Of a stretch of 64,000 nucleotides of DNA, positions 20,281 to 30,240 are shown one piece after another (the first letter of the stretch is position 1; every line of letters begins with the position of its first letter). The position numbers were made by a program, and so were the translations under genes. The notes under the pieces were generated by a model. The model did not search any database, was not told the DNA's origin, and worked only from the letters and a program-made list of their open reading frames with translations. This DNA is from Pleuronectes platessa. Its lineage: Eukaryota > Chordata > Actinopteri > Pleuronectiformes > Pleuronectidae. Where the stretch lies: the NCBI RefSeq assembly GCF_947347685.1, contig NC_070639.1, forward strand, positions 6,192,516 to 6,256,515. Reading direction: 5' to 3'.

Positions 20281-20960
20281 AGGGGCGGAGCCAGGGGGAC
20301 ACTGACCCCAGCTAAAATTTGATTGGCCCCTACAGTGAACTGTCCTGTTAGTAGTTTATTTTTTTTAAAGTAAACTAGTTACTTATAATAGATGGAATTC
20401 TTTTGAACGATTATTTCAGCTCCTAAGCTTTTGGAAATATTAATTGGCCCCTTTATGGCCCCTGATTTACAAAAAGAAATCTGCAACTTGACATTGAGAG
20501 AGTAGTTTTCTCTCATGTCACATAACTCGGCCTAAACACTCCTTAGATATTATCTTGAAACAGGAAGGAGGGTTTAGGAGAAATAAAACGCGACATGGCT
20601 GCGCCGTTCACTCAACGTGCTGAATAATGATGATGAAGCTGTTTCTCTGGTTATTTTCTCTACTCATGACGATGTCGTGTCCCCCGGCCAAAGGAGGCAT
20701 AGGCAGATTTGTGAGGATAGAGAGGGAAACCCGGGGGCTAAATTGCCGGCGCATGTTCCGGTGGCTTTGATGGGGAATCGGGCCGGACTGACCTGGACTC
20801 AGTGACCTCTGACAATATTCTTTTTTTTTTGCAGTTTAAATCAGAAAACAGGCCCCTGGAGCCAGGGCCGGTCTTTCCTACAGGCGACATAGGCGGTTGC
20901 CTAGGGCGCCACTCAGAGGGGGGCGCCAAAAACTTTTTTTTTTTTTTTTGAGTTTTTTGC
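20281..20960. mobile_element. hAT-like terminal fragments (composite)
   Basis: CAGGGGCGGAGCCAGG (20280-20295) and CAGGGCCGGTC (20863-20873), the latter followed by AGGCGGTTGCCTAGGGCGCC, resemble starts of fish hAT elements, which open CAG.GGCGG or CAGGGCCGG. A T-rich run (about 20932-20949) follows the second. Matching opposite ends and 8-bp duplications were not located, so these are fragments. Confidence 0.35.
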
Positions 20961-22436
20961 GCCCCTTCTATATGTGGTATCCCCCAAAATATTGTATTTA
21001 ATTACTTTAACAGTAATTTAAGATTATTCCTAATAACATACGTGACAGTCACCTGGGTTTATCTTTCATTAAAGAGATCAGTAAATGACGGCAGCACTCA
21101 GGTGGAACGTTTGGCACTGGAGCAGTTGCACCCCGTACTTTCTCTTTGGGGTTTCCGTCCGCCCACATGCCAGATGAGGAACTGAATGGTCAGTGTCTTT
21201 ATTGCTGCTGCATTCATCCTCGATTCTACAGGTTAGTAGTCGGTGAGAGTTACCTACGTTAGCTCCTAAAGCTTCGCTTGATCACCACGAGTGTCATTGA
21301 GAAATGTTGATTTCGTTTTGATTATCTACTTAGACTGGTAAAACTTAAGGCCAATGTATGCTTCTCCGTTTTGACAGGCATGGACCGATAGGACCGCCTT
21401 CTTTGCCGTGGAACGCATTCTCCGGGCTCCATGGAGAGCTTTTCGTGCAGCTCTGATTTTTCTAACTACACGTCGGCATGGCGGAGAGCCTACGGATAGC
21501 CCTTGGCTGTGATTGGTCTGCTAACGTCCGCTAACGACATTTCCGGACCTCAATCTTCCTGTTTCATTCCCTATAGCACAATAAACCCAAAACACAACTA
21601 CGACTCTAGGATTAATGTGACAAGTGTGTTAAGACAGAAGAGTTGTCCGGCTGACGGTGGCTGGTTAGAGCACAAACTGCATGTGTGTACGGTCACATAC
21701 GGTTATAACGCCTTGTCATAATGGCGCTAGCGGGCTATTCACCCTGCTAACTGGGGTGGTAACAGCGCAATAACCCGCTGTCACGACTTTAATTCCACTG
21801 CTATCATGACACTGTTTCTCAAACACCGTCAGGTCAAAAGCAAACAGTTGGTAGTAGTTAGTTAGTTGAATTAGCAACGCAGTTTGGAAACAAGACCGGG
21901 GAACCACTGCACTAAGAGACGAAAACATAAACCTTTTGACCCGCTCGGTGTCACTTTATTTCTGCAAAAACTGCTGTGTCATCAACAGCCTTTATCTGCT
22001 AGTTGCCATCGTTCACTGTGTGTGAGGAGCCGGGAGAACGTAAATAAACCAGCGTGGACTTCTTCTACATACCTCATGAGGTAGTCTTCTCTAAGCTCTC
22101 TTCCGTTGCGCCAACTACTGTTCTGGCGGTGAATTGTTTTTCAGCACAAACCGCTCGTAGAACCATAAGAGCCCCGAGAAGCGCTCATTCTGTTCACTCC
22201 TCATTGTTTGCATCTCATCCAGGGGACCTGCAACCTGCGCTTCTGCTGCATGCTTCTACTCAATGCCAGTAGCACTTAAAGTGATTCTGACTATTGGAGG
22301 GGAAAGTTCAGAATGTTACCTTTCAAAAGAGACCAAGTACATGCATTTACTCCAAATGGTTCAAGAACAGCTTTCAATTTAATTTGGGTGTCCTCAAACA
22401 GGCGTTTTAGGAGAATCTCACACGCCTCTTAAGAGG
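20961..22436. other. Non-coding stretch with MITE-like fragments
   Basis: Around 21350-21520 the sequence (GGCCAATGTATGCTTCTCCG...) resembles the ends of common fish DNA transposons, but no inverted partner was found. Otherwise no gene is recognised. Confidence 0.35.
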
Positions 22437-23872
22437 TTAACTAGATAATAACATTTTTAGTTGTTTGTTATGAAACCAATCAAATCATTTATTTAAATGA
22501 TGAATATTGCAACTAATATTATTAATGTATTCATATATTTTTGTGCGTTTTTTTATTAAATTTCCTTTGATAAAGGGATCTTATCCTTTGATGAACTTTG
22601 ACCATAGATGACTTCTTGTGTTGTCTTCCTGTAGAATAATCCTCTCTATGAACAAACCTCACTTGCTTATTTGATCATGAGATGAGCAGCTGCAGAGCCG
22701 CGGAGCGAGATGCAATCTAATTAGCATATGAATCGGAGTGAAGCTGCTGGTGATAGCGGGATGAAAGTTCCAACACCGCAAATGATCGCGAGTAAGGAGA
22801 AGTTGGTGAAAAAAGACCTGGATCGCCCATTCACTCAGGTAGAGTATGACGTTATGGTCGTTGCCATGAGTAAACTCTCAACACCGAGCGCTGCAAGAAG
22901 TCACAGAGATGCTGACATGGCGGAAAGGAAGTTCCTTGTTGGTGGTGCTGCTTCTGCAGCGTCGGGGAGATTTGCTGGCACCAAAGAGAGAAGGGAGGTC
23001 GAGCACGGCAAAGGGCCTGAGGAGAAGAAAGCTTGTGGAGAGGTGACTCAGCCTGCTCACCCTTTTGATGAGCTCAAGAGGATCTGCCTGCCCTATAACA
23101 GGCTACAGAAATGGTGCCACATGCTCTTCTTTGCCACCAATGTGAAGGGCTGCTTCGTCAGGGTAGCTACTGAAGCCAGCATCAGTGACCCACCTTACTG
23201 TGTTGCTGAAATTGTGTCTGTGATGGTAGAGACGAAGAATGACCACCAGTTTGGATCAAAACGGCCAAACCTGGTTTTCAAACTCAGGCACGCTGGTCAA
23301 GAGAAGATTGTGCCTCTCAGCTCTATATCCAACGAGGGAATCACAATAAGTGAGTTCAACCAGTGGAAACTGTCGATGATGGCGGCTATGATGAAAGTTC
23401 CAACACCGCAGATGATCGCAACTAAGGAGAAGTTGATCAAAATAGCCCTGGATCGCCACTTCACTCAGGGAGAGTATGACGTTATGGTCGTTGCCATGAG
23501 TAAACTCTCATTAGCGAGTGCAGCAAGAAGTCACGGAGATACCGACATGGTGGAAAGGAAGTTCCTTTTTGGTGGTGCTGCTTCTGCAGCATCGGGGAGA
23601 TCTGCTGTCACCAAATGGAAAAGGCAGGACGAGCAGGAAACATCGGAAATGATCGCAAGTAAGAGGAGGAAGTGCATCAAAGAGGCCCTGGATAACTCCT
23701 TCACTCAGGATGAGTTCGACTTTTTTGTCGCCCAGAAGAAGAAACGATTCCGAGCAGCACCTTGACCAATTGAGGACGACAGAGCGCGGCCTGGAGATCA
23801 CGTTCCCTCCCATTGTCAAGTCCAGGAGACCTCCCGCTCCTAAAGCACCGACTGATTATTACCACAATGTGA
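22437..23872 (+). repeat. Segmental duplication, copy 2
   Basis: Counterpart of 10513-11613, same strand, about 12 kb away. It retains the 5' module and ATG missing from copy 1, and ends at ACCACAATGTG. Confidence 0.88.
22728..23765 (+). CDS. RTF1-like Plus3-domain protein, copy 2 (intact)
   Basis: A 345-codon frame without introns. A Plus3 domain like RTF1's spans about 114-222, with LQKWCHMLFFATNVKGCFVR, YCVAEIVSV and SEFNQWKLSM. The helical module that follows Plus3 in RTF1 occurs three times: residues 13-50, 223-260 and 304-345. The first two are nearly identical (KVPTPQMIA.KEKL...FTQ.EYDVMVVAMSKL) and the third is divergent, ending KRFRAAP. Ala/Ser-rich linkers with basic patches (KWKRQ) join them. 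The ATG at 22728 follows an in-frame TAG (22722-22724) but has a weak context; the ATG at 22761 has G at -3 and may be preferred (334 residues). RTF1 acts in the nucleus with Paf1C and Spt5, and Plus3 binds phospho-Spt5. Whether this copy is expressed is unknown. Confidence 0.75.
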   Translation: MNRSEAAGDSGMKVPTPQMIASKEKLVKKDLDRPFTQVEYDVMVVAMSKLSTPSAARSHRDADMAERKFLVGGAASAASGRFAGTKERREVEHGKGPEEKKACGEVTQPAHPFDELKRICLPYNRLQKWCHMLFFATNVKGCFVRVATEASISDPPYCVAEIVSVMVETKNDHQFGSKRPNLVFKLRHAGQEKIVPLSSISNEGITISEFNQWKLSMMAAMMKVPTPQMIATKEKLIKIALDRHFTQGEYDVMVVAMSKLSLASAARSHGDTDMVERKFLFGGAASAASGRSAVTKWKRQDEQETSEMIASKRRKCIKEALDNSFTQDEFDFFVAQKKKRFRAAP

Positions 23873-24087
23873 AGCCTGTTGCGGGCGATGGAGAGAGCGA
23901 TCGATGACCAAACGCATGTCTCTGCGTTGCATGTGTTTTGCGCACTGCGGCAAGGATAAATGCTTAACTTCCTGCGTCCGTCACGCAATGTCGATCCTTG
24001 CATGCTAATTGCTCATTACGGTCCACGTTATGAATTGCACATCACACTGTGAAAATGTTATGATAATTGAGTGGTAGTTGTAAAACA
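23873..24087. other. Non-coding spacer
   Basis: Sequence after the duplication breakpoint. No RTF1 C-terminal relic follows here, unlike copy 1. Confidence 0.5.
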
Positions 24088-25378
24088 AAGCTTACTTCCT
24101 GTTGCCAGAAGGTGGTGCAATCACTATTATCACGCACAGACTAATTTATCTGTTCAAGTAGGGGCTCTGATGTATTGTGAGCAATTTTGTGTCAATTGGA
24201 TAATGTTAACACAATGTAATGTCACACTGATCAGTAGGTGGCGCTATGACACTGAGGAAATATTGAAACGTAGAGCCGTTCAGGCTTGGACTCTAATCAG
24301 GAGATGGACGTTTGGCAGTGATAGGACAATGCAGAGTGGAGTTATGAAAAGATCATGTAGTCTGGCGAAGGATGATCCTTTGCCGCACATCAATGTTTAC
24401 ACGGTGATCCAATGACTTGACTGAGCTCTTTTGAGCTGTATATTGTAAAGCAGCCAGGAGAAGTTCATCAAAGTATAAAACATGTCACTTCCTGTAGCCA
24501 CCAGGAGGTGCTGTGACTTCAAGTCTTAATTTCTGTGTAGATGTCATCAGGCCAGGACTCTTGTCTTACATGTCTAGTTTGGACTCGATTGGACAATGTA
24601 TGTCCGAGATACAGAACCTAGTGTTTTGATGGCGTTTAATCAAACTTTGACGCCACGCCACGGTCACACGGCCTTAAAACCATATGAATATCTTCAGGGG
24701 TGGGGTGTTAATAACCATGAACACTGAAGTTACATCAATTTCGTGTTTCACGGCAAGTTGATGAACTTTAATGCCATGCCATTAATATGGTGCTTGACGA
24801 AAAGTCACAGTACTCTTATGCCTACATTATCAATGTGTTGAGACCCATTTGATCAAGTTTGACATGGTTGCGGTTAGTGGATGAGGAGGAATACATCCAA
24901 GTGTAAGACATGCAAAAAACAAGAAATTTCCTGTAGCCACCAGGGGCGCTGTGATATCAAGTCATAATTTCTGTGTAGATGACATCAGGCCGGGACTCTT
25001 GTCTTACATGTCTAGATGGACTCGATTGGACAATGTATGTTCGAGATACAGAGCCTCGTGTTTTGATGGCGTTTAATCAAACTTTGACGCCACGCCACGG
25101 TCACATCGTCTGATGAAAAATCGATCTCTAAATCACTTTCTTCTCCATCTTGTTGTGATGACACTCATCTGAATTGGAAGTCAATCTGAAGAAAGCCCTG
25201 GGACAAGTACTTCAAAGTAAAAATGTGGAATATGGCCACTAAATGGAAAATGGCGGGCTTCCTGTTATGTTCAGCATGTCAAAGCCCTCAAAAAGCCAAT
25301 TCATTTGTCGGAAAAATAGTAATAATGATCATTACAATTTCAATAGGGCCTCCCACCGTTCGGTGCTCAGGCCCTAAT
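24088..25378 (+). repeat. Dispersed repeat with internal repeats and a terminal hairpin
   Basis: A block at 24488-24690 (TTCCTGTAGCCACCAGGAGG..., then GATGGCGTTTAATCAAACTT and TGACGCCACGCCACGGTCAC) is repeated with good identity at 24924-25107, a spacing of about 435 bases. Weaker relatives of its first part occur at 24092 and 24226. The unit ends at a hairpin (AGGGCCT at 25345-25351 pairing with AGGCCCT at 25369-25375) followed by CTAA/T. I know this hairpin end from many teleost genomes. A hairpin plus CTRR-T is Helitron-like, but no Helitron protein is present. Confidence 0.6.
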
Positions 25379-27210
25379 AACAGTACATGGGAAATTTATC
25401 TTATTACATTAGTGCTGTGAGGTAATATGATAGTGTTAGTAAAATTATTATCCATAAAACACAGAAAAGACTTAGTTGGGATTAGAGAAAGGGAGATGGA
25501 CGACATTGGGGCCACTATATCCTGCACCAACTGACACATTGGAGACGGGGAGGAATTAGGTCAGGGCTCGAGCGTAGAAGGTAATAGATGGCTACAGCGG
25601 AGATTTATGTGTGACACCCTCTCTCTAGAGAGAAGTAGAGGGGGAGAGACAGAGGGAGAGAAAGAGAGATGGGAGGTTGGTATTGGAACTAAATCAGACT
25701 GTCAGTTGGTGCTGAATTCCTCCTGAGGCGACCGAAGGGAGGGAGAGGAGTGGCGAGATGGAGGGGAAAAGGAGAGCAGAGCCATGGAGAGAGAACTGGG
25801 ACATGGAGAGGGAGAAGAATAATGACGGGGAGGCAGAGAGGCTGAAAGAATGATCAGGGCGGAGGAGTTCATGGGTCAGAAAACAGCACAGCCAGAGTGA
25901 GGAGACAGTCGAGATCGGGAGGCTTTTATATGATGTAACTTACTCTCCCGCGCCCAGGGATCGAGACGTCGAAGTCTTGTTCATTTTCTCTACAGACACA
26001 AACTAGGTGGCTGATGGTTGGAACACTTCCAAGGTTAAAATAAACATTGACGTCCGTACAAAATGACTGTGTTGGAAAATCAGCAGGTATTTCATAAAAG
26101 GTCAAAGGTAAAAGACTGGATACATAAAACTGATGGAAGGAAGTCGACTTTTATCCTGAGCAGCATTTCACATAGAATCAGAAGAGTTTTAAATTCTGTT
26201 GCGTACACTGCTAATGGCATGTAATTCCCATTTCATATTCTTTTTCAGTTTTTCAGCAATTTGAGCAGTTCATTATGGACTATTTACATAATGAAGAAGC
26301 TTTCTGAAATTAGATTTTCCGTTATGACATTTGTTGACTTTGATTTTTAATTGCTAGTGTATCTTGCTTGTTGTCTCAGATGTTTTGTTATTATTCTGAA
26401 ATCTGGCAACACTGCTGGTTATACGAAGTTTACACTACATAAGGTTTAAAGTGTGCACAGATCAAAATCTGGATCTAGTAAATATAAATGTGGTTTCTTA
26501 ATAGGAGTGTTTAGCCTTAGAAATGGTACACATTGAGTTTCTAATAGCTGCCAGGTTATGCCTCACCCATTGATTCCAAATCATAGTCGATATCATTGCT
26601 ACCCTCAACAAACCTTAGTGTGTCCTTTATTTCATATGAATATTTGAGAAACACACACCTTTCTTAATAGGAGTGAGACCATAAAGAGATGGATGAAGTG
26701 TCTGCGACGTCACCCATTTAATTTCTGAAATGAGAATTGTTACATTTTAAAGCTCACATACGGTATGCCCATTTCAAGCAAGGCTTGGTTGCTTTGATAC
26801 TTAAATCCACTTTGTAGAAAACTGAACCGATTGTCAAAGAACAAGGAAGAATAATTATGTGTGCTGGTGGTGATGCACCTTGACGTTGGTTGGCACTAGC
26901 CAATAAACCGAGCAAAGAAGAAGAACCTTGAAAAAATGTAACTAGATCAAATCAGCAAAAGGTCCTTCACACAAAACGGCTCCAGTATTGATTAGTTTTA
27001 CAGTGGCCTATATATGTAATTCAGTACACTACTTCCCATCCATCATGTCAGACAGGACATTATCCATTTTTAATAAACCCTCCATCCCATGCATGTGAAT
27101 TTTTAACCTTTGAACATCTCTGGCTCATAGACGGACAAACCCAGTAGTTAGTAGAGAAACACAATTGCTGATACTCATGCACACACGTTATACAGACAAA
27201 CACACACACA
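25379..27210. other. Non-coding stretch, purine-rich at 25480-25920
   Basis: The first third is G/A-rich (GAGGGGGAGAGACAGAGGGA and similar). The rest is AT-rich with no gene recognised. Confidence 0.55.
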
Positions 27211-27470
27211 GCTGCTGTGGCTGAGGGGTAGAGTGGTCGTCCTTCAACCTGAAGGTCGGCGGTTCGATCCCCAGTCTGACCCATCTGCATGCCGAAGTGT
27301 CCTTGGGCAAGATGCTGAACCCCGAATGGCCCCCCATAGAATAAAAAAAGGGCTGCAAATAGATGCACTGTATGAATGTGTGTGTGAATGTAAAACTGTA
27401 CTGTAAAGTGCTTTGAGTGGTCATCAAGACTAGAAAACCGTTACATACATACAAAACCATTTACCATTTA
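27211..27470 (+). mobile_element. tRNA-derived SINE (copy 1)
   Basis: The tRNA-like head carries a pol III A box (TGGCTGAGGGGTAGAGTGG, 27218-27236) and B box (GGTTCGATCCC, 27260-27270). The body includes GTGTCCTTGGGCAAGATGCT, and the tail reads TGCTTTGAGTGGTCATCAAG, the L2-type 3' end used by many fish SINEs. It is flanked by (CA)-rich sequence on both sides, which obscures the target duplication. Confidence 0.88.
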
Positions 27471-28029
27471 CACACACATACTAATCGTAATCAGTGTTAC
27501 ACTTGCTGCCAGTGAGCCTTATTGAAGGCTTTGTTAATGGTGATTTAAACAGTGTGTCTGCAGATCTAGTCAATAGCTCTAAAGAGCCATGAGTCACATC
27601 ACCCATTACAATTAGGCTGGAATTATTAGAAATGCTGCCATTGCACTAACTGTGTGTGTGTGTGAGTGCGCTAATGAAAGTATTGAAATTGTGTCATTAA
27701 TGTGCAGGGTTTATGAAAGGCTAATTGCTTCTCATATTACAGCCTTAAAGGTTCAGCATACACAATTTATTGAACTCTAGGGGTGAAGTTGTATGTTGCA
27801 GCTGAAAAGCCCTCACCTCATCCTCCCCTTACAAACATGAAAAAGAACCCGTGGCAGCCTTCTGTTATCGTAAAAACTCAAAAGGTATCTAGTTTGTCCA
27901 AATTGGACAACCTAAAAAAAAAACCATGGGGGATGAAGCCGCAGTATCGAGGTTCGGCCTATACACTCACTCAAAAAATTGCAGGTCATCTGTCAATTAG
28001 CCAATCAGATTCGAATTACCTAAAATGAA
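27471..28029. other. Candidate conserved non-coding DNA, then an old repeat
   Basis: 27490-27750 is repeat-free with homeodomain-like cores (ACAATTAGGC, GTCATTAATG, GGCTAATTGC) and could be an enhancer. 27780-27960 (GTGAAGTTGTATGTTGCAGC...) looks like a common teleost interspersed repeat. Confidence 0.3.
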
Positions 28030-28138
28030 ATGTACATAGTTTCAAGGTGTCATGAAGGAGGCAAGGTTTACAACCTATACTGCAGCCAGCCACCAGGGCT
28101 GGCTTCACATTTGGGGAGCAGTCATGTTGTCCATCTTT
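28030..28138. repeat. Family C fragment interrupted by a hAT-like element
   Basis: The block ACTGCAGCCAGCCACCAGGG ... CATGTTGTCCATCTTTATAT is the end of family C. The hAT-like element at 28147 entered just beyond the terminal motif. Confidence 0.45.
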
Positions 28139-28146
28139 ATATTCTT

Positions 28147-28771
28147 TAGAGATGAGCCGGATACTCGGCTGAAACGAGTATCCGGTACGGATAAAGCACT
28201 TTTGCCGAGCACGAGTATTATACGAGTAATACGAGTCAATATCTGTGCTCAGACTGAATGAAAATCCTCACACAGCGTCACAGCGCTCCTCCCCTTCACA
28301 CACCGCTTTGCTCACTCACTCACAGAACAGCTCTCTGTCTCTCAGTCACTCAGGTTCGCGGGTCTTTTCCGTTAACGTTTAGGGTTTCTTCAGCTTGAAG
28401 TTTGTTTTTATTTCAGTTTGTACTTACTTATTAAACCAGTAGAGTTCTGTTAAACGTGGGTTCGTTCAGACGTGGTGCTGGTAGAAAGCGACTCGCGTTG
28501 CGTCTCTGCCTGTCGGAGATTTTTTTTTTTTTAAACACTCTCTATCGTCTGGCTACTCTCTCTCTCTCCCTCTCTCTGCCGGTCGTTGGAGTTTTTTTTT
28601 TTTTTTTTAAACCGTCAGTTGGCTCTAACCAGTTTTATTTTACTTCACGCACTGAGTGTCTGACAAGTTCTAGGTAGTAGTGGTATAAAAAATATTACAA
28701 ATTAAGCTACACACACACACACACACTCCCCCTCTCTCTCTCTGTCTCTCTCTTACTCACTCATACACACA

Positions 28772-28816
<45 letters not shown>

Positions 28817-29275
28817 GGTGTGGAAATAAATTTAAAAAATGTCAAAGTTAAAAAAGAAAGTTATGTTGAGTATGAAAACACTTGTTATTACATTTCACTT
28901 CATAATTGCAACAGCATGTGTTGTATTCATTGTTGCAAAACTTGTTCTGTAAATAGTTTGTTTGCTATTGTGATCAAAATCATTGCTCTGAAGCTCAATG
29001 CTGATGCTGTCCTGTAATAGTTTTCTAATCAGCAATAAATATAAAAATTTCTGATCAACCCATATCAATTGGATGCTTAAAATAACATACTGGTTAAAGC
29101 CCCGCCCGTTTCAAGACAACCCGGCCTACTTCCGGGTTAAATCCAGCCCACTGCCGGGTTAAATCACACCCACTTCCGGGTTAGGCCCCGCCCACTCCGA
29201 GTACGGATACGGATACAGATAATTCATATGGTTAACAGATACAGATACAGATAATGCTGTACTCGCTCATCCCTA
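28147..29275. mobile_element. Non-autonomous hAT-like element, 1.13 kb
   Basis: The left end TAGAGATGAGC (28147-28157) and right end GCTCATCCCTA (29265-29275) are 10/11 inverted repeats. The 8-bp flanks ATATTCTT (28139-28146) and ATATTTTT (29276-29283) match at 7/8, the duplication length of hAT elements. Both ends are followed inward by GATACTCGG- or GGATACGGATAC-type stretches. Inside are CT and CA microsatellites (28709-28814) and three or four imperfect copies of CCCACTTCCGGGTTAAAT near 29101-29190. No transposase frame was found. Confidence 0.72.
28709..28814. repeat. Compound (CA)n-(CT)n-(CA)n microsatellite
   Basis: (AC) 28709-28726, an impure CT stretch, then about 20 AC units at 28773-28814, all inside the hAT-like element. 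Confidence 0.95.
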
Positions 29276-29559
29276 ATATTTTTTAAGAATGTAAAGACCA
29301 CAGCTATGGGCCTCACCAGATTGTGGAACCTGGCTGTAGGGATATGATGCATTAAGTGACGTCTAATCTTGGCTGTTAAGGCTCGGAAAATCATGTCTTG
29401 ATTTTCTTTCATGTTAGAAAAAGAAACATCCCCAAAAAATATTGTCGGACGAAGCATTAACATTTTTGTTCTCTGGAACCTACAGGCCTTTCGTCCATAG
29501 CATGAAAGTCAAAAGTATAAAAAATATGCGGACAGCAGAACAAAACTACATTATTAATT

Positions 29560-30240
29560 TCTTCATGCTTTCAAAACAACCAGTGTTCATGTTTCCCTTT
29601 TCAATAACCTGATGCTGTGTGGCAAGAAAAAGGACAGAAACAGGAGGCAAATAGGCAAAGAACTGACAGATTACAGATACAAGTTTGTACATTACCAACT
29701 CTCCGGAGTTACACATAATACCACATGTACAGTAAGAGGGACTACAAAAGATGTTTGTGGGGCAACATGAAAAAGACTGGACCTCAGAGTCAGCTACTCC
29801 AGGCATTTTCCTGCCAGCTCCAGAGTACAATGACCAGGAAACCGCTGAGTGGGTCCACGTGAGAATATGGCAATAAAACGAAGCGAGTTGCCTTACACTT
29901 AGAATCCCGGCAAAGATGTCAATGTGGAAAGGCAACAAGATCTAACAGTTTTTAGTGATGAGGGCCAGCGTTGGCTTCGATGTGCTGTAAGTAAACGACT
30001 GTTCCTTCCACAGCAAAATGTCGACGTCATGTCCTGCTTCCTGCATAATCTACTCAGTCTACACCCCTCGTCTGAATGTTTCGGACATTTATACTTTCGT
30101 TGTGTACATGTCTGAAACAGACAATCTCCTGCTGCTTTCTTCGGAACATTTCCTAATCCAATTTTCTGGAGCTCATGTCTGAAAAACGGCTTAGTCTGAA
30201 GGCACATTTGTGGGGGAAGGTTTGGTTGGTAACACATCCT
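29560..30240. repeat. Old dispersed repeat, family D (copy 1)
   Basis: The segments GCTGAGTGGGTCCACGTGAG.. (from about 29843) and GTGATGAGGGCCAGCGTTGG (from about 29955) have clear counterparts at 51680 and 52157 in the same order. No frame is conserved between the copies. Confidence 0.45.

Noticed and set aside
27211..27290. A functional tRNA gene
   Set aside because: A and B boxes are present, but they head a 260-bp SINE with an L2-like tail that recurs at 51759-52024; no cloverleaf was established.
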